From the NCBI GenBank assembly GCA_017562135.1, contig QEYB01000981.1:310001-374000 (forward strand): 64,000 nt of DNA. Reading direction: 5' to 3'. Source of the DNA: Dipylidium caninum (lineage: Eukaryota > Platyhelminthes > Cestoda > Cyclophyllidea > Dipylidiidae). Within the stretch, counting starts at the first letter, position 1, and each line of letters starts with the position of its first letter. Below the pieces are notes generated by a model that searched no databases, had not been told where the DNA came from, and saw only the letters and a program-made list of their open reading frames with translations. The position numbers and the translations under genes were made by a program. Of the stretch, positions 10,523-21,677 are shown piece by piece.

Positions 10523-13500
10523 TCACCATGCGTTCTTCATTTCCGGCGCTTATTGACGCGAGTGCGTTGGTGGGGAAGCGGAAGTGTTACTTGGAAAGGG
10601 ACGAATTTAACAAACTTCGATTTTGCCTTGCTTATTGTCCATTGTCTGCTCTTTATGCTGGTTTTTCTCAATTAATTGAAATTAGTGTAAGCAACCACCG
10701 CAACAGGTCCGGGATGTGGTGCTGTGCTACTAATTTGGATTTCAGTAAATATTTCGGCTTGACTTATATGGGTCGAAGGCTCGCTAATACTATCGCACTA
10801 ACTTTCGGTATTATTTCCTTACCCTGTGCATATTTACAGCACCTCCTGTAATTAGAGGATTTATTTTCACCTCCCATCTTGTTGATTACAGAATAATTTG
10901 GTTTTCGCGGTTATACACTCTTAATGCAACGCAACTCACCGGGCGAGTTTTGTAAAATCTTCCTCTACGAGTAGCAGCCAAGTAAAATTTGCCTCAGGTT
11001 TTATTACAGAACGCGAAATCTATCACCAAAATTCCAGGAAATACAAACCGTCTGAGAGAAACGTACAAAGACATTTTTTTAATTAAAGATTCAAATGCCT
11101 TATCGAAGGAGACAGATTTCACTTACGTTTCCAATGCTAAACAAATTTCATGTAACGCGAGTTTATTTTTCCACCAAAGCGCAGTATAGAGCGAAGCATT
11201 CGGGTTTTCGACGCGGCACTCCAAAGTGGTCGTTTGGGGTCGTATCGACTGCGGTGCTGACCCCAACCCCTGTTACATATCCTTTCCCACGCCCCTCAAA
11301 CATGGCAGAGTTCGCATAAATTATCCCCATCCCAGCGCTTCTTACTGGCTGTGGATTCATGCACTCTAACAGTGTATAACATTTCTTTCACCACTGAATG
11401 AGGTCGGTCCATCATACCCTGCATCGCAAATGAACCCTTTTTTGCGTTGCCGCCATGACCAGTGGTAATCGGAAGTAGGATGGCAGCCCCACGTGAATCG
11501 AAATTCTACCCACTGATATCATTTGCGATTTACTTCAAATTAAATGCGAATCTTACCGTTTCACTCCTCCTCTGAATTAAGTATGATTTTGCCCTCATTT
11601 ACAATCCTCGGTAAGGGGGGGGGTGGGGAGGAGGCCCTTTTTCATGTACAAATATTAAACTATGCCCAGATTTTGTTCGCGTTTGCCGACATTAATTAAA
11701 TAGCGCACTTCAATGGCTTAATTTTTCTCCCAATTCATTGGTTGGTTTGCTGCAAAGCGTGCGCCTGCTGCGCACCTGATTGGTCGCGGCGGCCTAATTA
11801 ACGCAGCAGGTGTTTTCAGCTGTTTCGTCTGTCCTACGTTACCGCGGTTTGCCTTCCTCCGCACCCACATTTAGTATTTACAATTTACGTAATGTTACAC
11901 GATTGACGATCGTCTCTTAAATGCTCTTCCGTTGTCACTCTCTTCTTTACACCTATATCAATTACAAAGGAGCCTTCTTAAATTACCTCATTTATTGTTA
12001 TCATTTTTCTGGGGTGTTGATTAAACATTTGGGCGTCTATTTTTACACTTGTAAGCCCCGTCAGTCTTTGGTTAAACGAGGATATTTTATGGGAGACACG
12101 TTCAAGTTGCCTTCCAACACTTGAGATTTCACGTAGCAACGAAATTTCCTGCAAGCAACTGCCATTCTTTGGTGCTCTGAATTGTCAAGTAACACTTTTT
12201 CAGAGGCGGACGACCTTTACCGGTAGCATTTCCTAAACAAAAAGAGTATCCTGCGGCGGAGGCCATTCTGCCAGAATAATCGTCTCAAAAATGTGGTTAT
12301 CCCGTTGCGCCGGAAGGACACACTTTTACGAAAGTTGTCGAGACCAGCAAAACCGTCTAACCGAGGTAAAGGCTGTACCGGCCCCCTTAGCCCTCTTAAG
12401 GTAGCCTTCGCTGCGGCGATGTTAGTCTCAATTGTTGTCTGTTCCCCTTTCCTCTGTGCCCCCTCTGAGGTTACACCAAACGACGACTGTGTTGCCGTGT
12501 CTCGGGGCAGCTGATGCGTCGTGAGGCTGATGCTGCCGTGGGTTGCAAGGAGACAGCAGACGGAGCCCAGGGGGAAGGAGGCTAGTCGAGGGAGCAGGCC
12601 GCAGCGCGTGGGCTGCTCTTCGGGTTCACAGGGTCCGCGTCCTTGCACCGGTCGCGGCCATCTTGGAGCTTGAAGTCCCACGGGACACACTTCTCTCACC
12701 CTGGCAACGCGCACTCGACGCATGTGTGTAGAGAACAGGTAGACGCAGTGGTGGTCGGTCCCCCGCGTCCCCTCTCGTCCCCCCCCCCCCATCTCCTCCT
12801 GTGCAGCGACAGGAGTGGCTGTCAGACCGCTTCCATAAGTATTTCTCTGGGCGGAATATGGAACGTCTCGGTTGGCATCTGTTACTGACCCCGTCACCGG
12901 ACCGCGTCATGCGAAATTCTATCCTTCCAACTTTCATATTCTCTCAAGACACGTTCATTAGTCGTCACCCCGTGAAGGGTGCGCCCGGTATGGCGCGGCG
13001 CTGACGTGTCGCGGGTGCCAATTTCGCTCTGAATCGCTGGAGGCGAGAGGACTCCACCTCCCTCGCCAGCCTCTCGTACGGTCCACGTGTGTGCAGACCG
13101 GAAAGATTGAAAAAGATTGCCCAAGCTAAAAGCGTGGGGAACAGCGCATGGGCATTCGAAACAGCCGTTGTGACGCACGCCGAGGACGCGTCCAAGGCTC
13201 AGTTGCCACACTGTCTGGGGAGAACGTGCAAATTGCGCTTCGGAAGCCTCGACGACTGAAGACGGAAGCCTCAGTAGTCGTGAAGCGCCTCACTCGTCAG
13301 AGTTCTGCGATGACCATTTGATCCCCGTGGCGAGCCACTTTTACTCGCCCATTTGGCGACCCGCAGGACAACGCGAGAAGACGGTGGGTCGAGGGGAAGG
13401 ATGGGCAGGCTGTGCAACGCTAAGCAGACCCTTGAACTTCGTGAATTGGTGGATAGGCCAGTCGACACTGATGGAGGCACCGTTCCAGTTCATGTGCTGC

Positions 13501-15330
13501 TCACCCGCCTGTGTGTTGCGAGCAAACAACAATTTATACTGTTTCGACCAGCGTCGTGGGACGGCGACTCCAGGCCTGTCGACGGCCGCGGCGAAGCGGT
13601 GGGGAGGAGCTCCTCCCTCACTGGCGAATCCGCGCCGGGGACCTTCCACCGCGGCTCCAAATCGCACTCTTACAAGGGACGAATTCTGCTTAACTCAGTG
13701 GCAAACCGCACTGCGAGGCAGATAAAATGATTAAATGCTCGGACAATGGTGCTCGAAGCACAACCTGTCAGAATATCTCCGACCTGACAGTGTGTGACTC
13801 TCAAGGCGAATAATCGGCGGGGCCTCGTGAGGCGCCACAGTGTTCCCCGCCTGCCAACTCTCGAAAATTTCGGAATGCCACGCCGAAACGCCCACCCGAG
13901 AAAAGAGCGAGTAAGCGGTTAAGGCGAGCACACAGGCGGAAGGGTGTTCTTTCATCAGCAAGATGAATATATTATGAAAGGAGGCGGAGTCGAACGACTT
14001 TTATGGGTGCTGCGGGACAGAGGAGCATTATTTACAGTGGAAACATACGAGGTGTGACCAGGACGGGCCGTACAAGAACAAGTGTGTATCCACTCGTGTA
14101 ACAGGAGAAGCAACAGCAGCGGCGACGGCGGCCGCGATGTCGGACCTCCACCCCGCAGCGCCCCTCCGTGGCCTTCCTCCTCTCCCTCTTCGTCACTCCC
14201 ACCGTTACCCGCGAGGGTCTCTCATCGCTGCTCGCTTCTCCGATTTCACTCGCTCTCTCACTCCGCGTCGTCGGCTCATACACTCACTCATTCGGCCACC
14301 AAATCTTATGTTTTTTGGTGGGTTCGTGTCCAATATCTCCTCCCAAAGAACGGTGCAACCGCCCCACTGCACGACGCGGAATTAGCGGAGATGAGAAGGA
14401 TTTTCGCGTGTGCCAGTGGAGGGCGTTGAGTGCGAAGTAAACAAGGCAACTCTCGAGGTCATGGATCATCTGACAAACAATCGGTGAGGCGTAAACTCAC
14501 AAGTGAGCCTGATTCCACAAAAGACTCCACTCGAGCATGAAGGACTTTTCGAGAGGGAATTCTTGCCCTGTGGAATGGACGCCTGTCTTAACCGAATGTT
14601 TTCTCTGCGTGAGGGGCTCATGTTTACGCAAATTCTCTGATGTTTATTTGGCACAAGGGGGTGAGATCGCATTCGTTCGGCGCATCACCACAAATCATGG
14701 GGGGTTCCGCGCGTGGACTTCGGTGTGGAAGCGGTGGCGCGAAATCGCGGCCCCCGCATGCCTCTGCTACTTCCTTGTAGGGGGGGGGGTTGGGCAAATC
14801 GATGGCTGTCACACGCGTGTGAGAATTATCGATCGCCATTAGCGGCCGGAAGCAAGTCCGAGAAATGGGTCGCTCGTGGGTTCAAACACCAATCAAATCA
14901 GTGCCCTCACCGATTCACGCAATGGCAACTTTCCGATGCTTATTTATATATTCAGAATGCGGTTCCAACTGTGAATGGCGTAATTTACTCAGTTGAATGT
15001 ATTACTGCGGAAACTGGAGCTAAATAAGGCCACGGTACCAAGCACTTTTGACCTTTGTCCCGTATATGCTTCCGTACATCTAAAGTTCAATGGTGCAATG
15101 AACACTTAAGCTGTAAAACCAAGAAACTCTGGATTAACTCGACATGATACACGTCTGTGGTGGACTTCCACAGTTTTAGGTAACTGAACCCCCCGCTCTG
15201 ATTGGTCGCCGAGTTGAGTAAATTTAACCAATTATCATCGGCCTCCACACGTGCTCATACCTGATTGGTTTATCCGACACAGAAGCGCGTTTTTACTCTA
15301 GCAAATGCCACACAGCACTTCTGGCGCCTA
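10523..15330. other. Intergenic stretch before the bHLH gene
   Basis: Mixed composition: AT-rich at 10.5-12.2 kb, GC-rich at 12.4-14.8 kb. It contains poly-G/poly-C runs at 11615-11623, 12779-12790 and 14780-14789. Long frames occur on both strands (for example 12217-12897 minus), but none resembles a known protein or shows consistent splice sites. The last 150 bp look like promoter sequence. Confidence 0.35.
15190..15275 (+). promoter_or_regulatory. CCAAT/E-box cluster upstream of the bHLH gene
   Basis: Within 85 bp there are inverted CCAAT pentamers (ATTGG) at 15201-15205 and 15264-15268, a direct CCAAT at 15228-15232, and a canonical CACGTG E-box at 15248-15253. The cluster ends about 60 bp before the bHLH start codon at 15331. 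This is the arrangement expected of an NF-Y-type proximal promoter, and the E-box could allow autoregulation or cross-regulation by bHLH factors. It is inferred from motifs only. Confidence 0.4.
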
Positions 15331-17465
15331 ATGGAACGGTGCATGCTGACCCCGACTTCTCCTTCGAGTCAGCCACAGAATGAGCAAAATCACTGCCAAA
15401 CCCCTTCAAAACAGGGCAAAAGGCGAGGGCGAAAGCCTGGTATCCACAGTAGCGCGGTCCAACGCAATGCCGCAAACGCACGTGAACGTTCTCGCATGCG
15501 AGTGCTCTCCACAGCCTTCATGGACTTAAAAAGCGTCCTACCATGGGTACCTCGCGATACGAAGTTGTCAAAACTGGACACACTAAAACTGGCTTCCGGG
15601 TATATCGCCTACCTTAAAAGGATCCTTGATGATCCCGAGACCCAAGGCTCCCCTTCCGCCTCGTCGATAAATAACAATTCCCTCTTCGGTACTCTTCTGA
15701 AAGGATCACCTTCCAGGGTAAAGGTTATAAACAAAGATCAACCGGAAACACAAGCTTCGCAAAGGGAAAAGCCACCAATGGAATATACCTATTTTGAGGC
15801 ACAAGCAGCTCAACCTCTCGTAAGTTAATGGTGAAAGAACTTATTAGTGACCCGTTTTTGCTCACATCAAAAGTTTCCACATACAGCTTATGTTTATGCC
15901 AAAACCATAGTCCTAGTACTTAGGTTTATGGAGGCAAAGTAATGAATATCCGATTGGGGACCGCACTCAGTCGTTTCAGCCAGCATTCCTCAACTTCCCT
16001 TCCTTCTGACTTCCATCGCCTTCTATGAGGACAGCTTCATTCTACCTAGACAAACTACTCAGCGAGGATAAGGCGCTCAAGTTTCAACAGTGCCTGCATT
16101 TTATTTTGTCAAATCCTAGGGCCACGCGGTCATGTGGAGGGTTAAATTGTCCAAATATGGCAATCTTTTGAGTTCACTTAATTTTGGATACAATAACTCA
16201 CGCTCTTGAGCACCTCTGCAGCAGGATCTCCAACGAAAGTGCATCAATTTTTTCACAGCTTTTTATAGGCAAGAAACTTCAGAGACAGCGTTAACACCTA
16301 TGAGAAAGCCATTTCAAGTATCCGTTCCCAAATTTACTTACCGTCCTTATTCCTCCAGAATCCTTTTTATATAGTTTCCTGTTAAAGATGGCAAATGGTT
16401 GAACACACAGCGACCTCCATATGCAGTACCCAATTAAAGCGTTTTCTCTGAGCTACGGTTTAGTGAAAACTGTCCGCCATCGTTCAGCGTGGCAAAACTA
16501 CACCATTTTAACCAGGTTAATTACTGGTCACCAATGAAATTGGGACATGAGGAAGAAATGCTGAGGAAAAATTTGACGAACATGTTAACTGTTACCCACT
16601 TAGGCTAGTAATTTCAATTTAAAGACAAATTCAAATGTTCGATTTAGTTTTGGGTCAGCCAACTTAAGAGGGAATTAAAAGGGGGAAAATGAAGCTATCC
16701 GATGCATATGTCAAGTTGTAAGCTATTTTTCTCTATACCTTACTTTTCTGAGTGACGGGAGGAAAATTGAACCGATAAGTAGCTGGAAGAAATGTGACGG
16801 AAAAGTGTTTTTTCGCCAATTCGTACGCCCTTTCACCTAATGATTTGCCTTTGTAATGCAAACTCACCGACCGAAACCAGTCCGAAGGGCAAAGATTCGA
16901 CATGGACACATCAGAGAATTGGAAGACAGGCGTGTTCTCGTGCCCCACAGTCTCTTACTCCCGCATTATACTCAATTTCCACGAAAATTCCGGTTTCTGT
17001 GGCTTACTCCCCACCCAATTAGACATTATCCGTTGTTATGACTTATGTTTTTGGTACGTTACTTAACCGTATAGGTCATTTATTTGCATCCTCGGGTAAG
17101 GAAGGTGCTGTGTCTAAGTTTATAATATTCACTACTTATTTGTAGTCAGTAGCACTATCTATCTTCAGCATCAACCATGGTGGGGTAGTTACGATGGATC
17201 TCACGGTTGCTTGCAAGACGTCCACTGCGCCCCGGCCCTCCACTTTGCCTCCACAGTCGATTCTCTGGCCTTTTCTTCTCCCTCTTCCTCGTCATCATCT
17301 TCCTTATCTTGCTCGACTACCGGTCTACACCAAACGCCCGATACATTCGCTATTGTTCCACTGCCGTCTTTCAACGCCAATATCTCCAGTGCCTTCAACT
17401 CATTCCACGCTCTACTTCCAGACGTACCAACCACCATAAACTACCCCAATGTTAATATACACTGA
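15331..17465 (+). CDS. TCF21/musculin-type bHLH transcription factor, two exons
   Basis: Exon 1 is 15331-15819 and exon 2 is 17169-17465. The GTAAGT donor and the ATCTTCAG acceptor are both phase 0, giving 261 aa. The first ATG in frame is 15331. Residues about 45-98 are a class A bHLH domain: basic region [14 protein letters not shown], helix 1 with [13 protein letters not shown], loop DTKLSKLD, and helix 2 [16 protein letters not shown]. The [11 protein letters not shown] and [15 protein letters not shown] signatures point to the TCF21/musculin group, with other bHLH families less similar. These are nuclear E-box-binding factors that dimerise with E-proteins and act in mesoderm and muscle fates. 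Exon 2 (from [10 protein letters not shown]) is Ser-rich and lacks the family's usual C-terminal TWPF-type motif. Without splicing, the frame stops two codons after the donor. Confidence 0.8.
15820..17168 (+). other. Intron of the bHLH gene
   Basis: AT-rich, 1.35 kb, with GTAAGT donor and TCTTCAG acceptor. It holds only short unsupported frames. Confidence 0.7.
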
Positions 17466-20400
17466 TATGCTCTTTAATGATAGTTGTGGATGCTAACTTT
17501 GTGAAGATCTGAGGGCCGCAGTCATTGAGCATGCTTGAAGCAGTGCAAATTCATGAGCAGATGGTGTGATGACGCACTAAGTTTACCACCAGTGAGGTGA
17601 AGATGTTGCGTAGGCGGTCATTAAGCGCATTCACAAGCACCTACAGCGAACACTTCTCTGCACCAATAGGCCTACCGCCTATGCTCATCATATATTCCAT
17701 CACTCAACCTTTTTTTAGTTATTCACATCCATCTGCGTTAGGTACCTCAAGAGAAAAAAAAGCTTTTTGACGAACACGCCGTAACTGACTGGAAGAATTA
17801 CGGTGAGGTGCGGCGTGGTGGGTACATTTAGCGTTCACAGCACCGTAGAAGAATGGAAAAGGAGTCCGGGAACTAGGAGGCGGAGATCGGGGGTTGGCTT
17901 GCGCCTCGTTTACCGGTCAGAGGAATGTGGCTCGTCTCAGGTACCGGAATCGGCCACCAAACGGCAGTTTGTCGGTTCTCCAGGTGAAGGGGAGGGGGGG
18001 GGGCAGAGTGGGGCCTCTTCCTCTCTCAACACGTACGGCGGTGGGTGCGTGAGTTAAAAGAAGTGGTGCAATCGACGGCCTTGGAGAGAACTGCCACAGG
18101 TTTGAGTATGAGTGGAAGCAAGTTTGTTTAAAGTGGGTGGATTTAATTAGAAGTATAATGAAGAGAATTTGCATAGAACTCGTGTTTAGTTACGAGCACA
18201 AATACTCGCTCGTCTAAAAGTGTATGCTTTCAAATAAGTCAACACCTTTGAAGCCCTTTTCGAAGCCTGTGGTCGGTTTCTGTGATACCAAAAGGCGTAG
18301 AATTGAGGTTGTTGCCTGTGCGTGGAAGCTTCGTGCATGAATGCGTGGAAAATAGTTCTACCGACAGATGCTTTGCGATTTTCTCCGAGCTGAGACAAGA
18401 GGACTGACTGAAATGACAGTACGGGTGGACGTATCAGAAGTAAAACGGGATAGCAAGTTCAGAACGGCCACATAAAAACATACACATCAAAATCTCTGCC
18501 AATGAGTTTCCTGCCCCGTTACAGGTGGAAAGGCCTCCACGATGCGAATCCCATAAACGGGATTTATGCGCCTCATCCTCATCATTGTGAAAAGTGTGCT
18601 TTCCCTCGGCACGACTGTGGTTATCGCGCCCAAGCTGGCCAACCGGCCTCGTTCATGCTCTTGAGAAGAGGCGGCGATTTAGCCGCCACTTGCCGCCGTG
18701 TCCGTCTTCTCCGGCAGTCAATACAAAGACGACGCGGGCCTGGGAGGCGGAAGAGACAGCGGAGCGGCAGCCCGCCTCCTCCTCCCCGTCCCGTGACTTA
18801 CGACGCGGCAAGCGCTGCTGCCACGACTCAACCGCGGCCAATGGCCGATTACAATCCTTCATAACGTCTCACCGTCGCCTTTGCTCTATTGCGTTAAAAT
18901 CGCACGGCAGCAAGGAGCGACAGGACATGCTAATGCCCAACAGTGATATCCGGCTGTTGGCTCGAGAGAAGCCTTAAAGGTTAAGGAGGGCGGAAAATAA
19001 ATGCGTAGTGGAGAAGACGAGGGCGCTCGAAGAGGGACGACTGAACATTGCGGCCCCAATTGCCAAGGTGGACGGGGAGAGACGAGTTGGCGTTTTCAGC
19101 GCCGCTTCTGTGCGGTCCGAGGAAGCCTGTAACTGAGTTGAGGGAGCGACAGGGACTCACCGTCGCCTCAAGTGGTCGGCGAGCTGCTCATACGGAGGCG
19201 GATGTCCATCCGTTGGTACTTCCAACTCCCAACCAACCGACTCCTCGAGCCTTAGGAACCCGTGGCCTTTGTGATTTGCGATGGGACGTGAACCGCGCAT
19301 GGAGTCACTGTTATCGGGTTGCGAGGCATTTGCTCCCCACGTCGCCAACCTCTCCATCCCTAATCTCGAGGCCTTGTGTTTCGCATCCTTTAAACAAAAT
19401 ATTGCCTCTTTCGTGGCTCTCTTTATTAGTATTGCATCACGTGAAAGAGTCACTCGCAAGTTGTTACAAGTCTCTTGCACACGCACCACAAACTAAGACG
19501 TCAGCAGGCCTTTGCTGTCACTTGTGTCTCCAGGGTGGAAGCTAAGTTTACTTGGGATACACCGCCGCAACGCCAAGTAATCAGCGCAGCGAGAAGGCAG
19601 ACCTGCTCACATGCTCCGCCGAGTCAGGATCGTGCGGAGCAGACGGCGCTTGTGAAGCGGAGGTGCGTGGTCGCCGTGACTCGCCATCTTCGGCCAGTCC
19701 ATTGACTCCGCCGCCCCATATCGCAGAGGGAGGAGTTAAATGTAAAAGACATTGGGAGATTTTCGGAGTGTCAGAGGCATGCCAGACTGTCGCTGGAAGG
19801 GTGGCACAGGCTCTGACAGGCGAAAGAGGGCAACGACACACCCATTCAGTCGCTCTACCATGCAAATTAGATAGGGAGGATATGGAGAAATGCATTCCTC
19901 GCATGGACGATCCGAGGTCTAACCCAGAGAGCCGGAGTGTCATGAATGAACTTCCGTTCGCGGCAAAGAAGGACGTCTCCGCGCTGGAGGCACAGAGCCG
20001 ATGCAGCAGGAATGCGCGGACAAAGTCTCTCGGCGGCCTGCTGCCTCTTATCCCGAGGGAGGGAGAGGAGGAGGAAGCGGGCGATCACCACCGCTCTGCG
20101 TGGAGCGCGGAGCACCGACGGCCGCCCCCAGTCCGCTTGGCAGTCGATGTGTTGCGCACCTCGTGGCAGGCAGCGCCAGACGCATCCGGTAAGTGTTCTG
20201 GCGCTCCACCAACCATCTACTTCGTGCCTCTTCACCCAACAACCGCATTTAACACAGATAGCCGGAAGGCACGACACCCATTCCCCCCGATTCTGACAGG
20301 CAAAACCAGTCAATCCTGCCATCGCCCAGTAGGGAGAAGACGTGTTTAAAAAAGGCGGAAGTTGAATGGAGACGGAGGAGAGTTCGGTGAAGGCGACACA

Positions 20401-21677
20401 ACGTCATAAAAAAGGATACAATTAAGCGCATGGGGGCAGGTCAAGATTGCGAGGGGCGAGGGGTGTTTCGCAGTAGGCTCAACGTGGGCGACAAGGCGAC
20501 TTTGTCCCGAAGGGCCAGCGTGCTCCACTTCCCAGCTTGTTCGTTTGTTTAGGCGAAAATGCAATCCTGCGGAAGAGAACAGACGAGAGAGTGAGGGGCC
20601 CTAAGTCCTAGAGAATAATCTTGTCGGGGCAATTCTTTGTCTAGCTGACGGCAAAAGGGAATCGAGGACAGAAGCAAAGGGTTCTAGGTCCAAACTTTCT
20701 CACGGCCATCATTTACAGAGGGGAAAAAGTGGCACTGACAGGGAAGAGTGAAATAAGTGAAGTGCGTTTCCGCGTTCCCCCACGGAGGTCCACCTTCACT
20801 GTCTACTTCAACAGGGTCCAGACGCGGGCAGCGTACAATCACTCAATGCTGCTCCAAAAGGCGGAAAGTCAACAGCGGCCGAGATGTTGACGGGTGGCGC
20901 GGGGGGGGGACTCTGCCGAAAGGTCGTGGTCGAGGATACATTAAAAAATGCGATATGTGAATTTACTTAGGACAGGATTCTACTCCCAACTCGCGGGGGA
21001 GGGAACACGAAGAAGGAGGCCAGGCCGTGCTCTAACAAACCAAAATTGGGCCGCAAAGGCGACTTGACAATTCAGTCAGTGCAGATATCTGCGGGACGCG
21101 CATGAGCGACGCGAAGAGCGAGAAGGAGCAGAGGAGAGCCTCACGAGGGTCACGCTGACCTGCCCACAAATGTTGAAAACTTTACGAACTTTCGGTGCCC
21201 TAGAGGAGTGTGTCGTCACAGGAAGGGTGTATTTGCGGCTGAAGAAGTCGTCACAGATGTGTTGTTGAGGTCCTACGCCTATTGTAGCGCGTGAATCTCC
21301 CAACTACCCTTCCCAGTGCCCCTTTTCGCCGAGCTCCCACCCCTTCGTCCGGTCCCGTGACGCCGCCTTAATTGTCGCGTTCAGTGCATCACTTCCGCAC
21401 TAAATTGGCTGCTGTGATGGCAGAAGAGCCCTCCGCAGGCGGGAAGACGGGCAGGGGAGGCGAGTGGAGGAGGACTGGCCCCCTGCTACACCACTTTTGC
21501 ACCGTCAGGGGCGGTGTGAGAGGCGATTGCAGAGCAGAGCCTCCCCACCTGAGGAAGTAGCGAGGGGGGGGGGGTCAGAAATGTCGGCAATGAAATTGGT
21601 GCTACGGTTTTAATGCCGGAACTGTCCTCTCCTCCAAAGAAACTAGCAGCTACGCGGTGGTGTTGAGGCATGAGCTC
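17466..21677. other. Stretch between the bHLH and scramblase genes
   Basis: From about 17.8 kb the plus strand becomes GC-rich and purine-rich, as in the neighbouring minus-strand scramblase. It may be the 3' end of that gene or another minus-strand unit. Poly-G runs lie at 17994-18003, 20901-20909 and 21564-21574. Many overlapping frames occur on both strands, and none is recognisable. Confidence 0.35.

Noticed and set aside
10495..10851. 118-codon plus-strand frame
   Set aside because: Frames of this length are expected a few times by chance in 64 kb, and it has no recognisable domain. It overlaps the more convincing minus-strand frame.
12217..12897. 226-codon minus-strand open frame
   Set aside because: GC-rich DNA with open frames on both strands at the same place. 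No family resemblance, no splice support, and low-complexity Arg/Gly/Pro composition typical of chance frames.
15197..15208. 12-mer CTGATTGGTCGC shared with about 11776
   Set aside because: It reflects a common CCAAT-box context. One shared 12-mer is well within chance.
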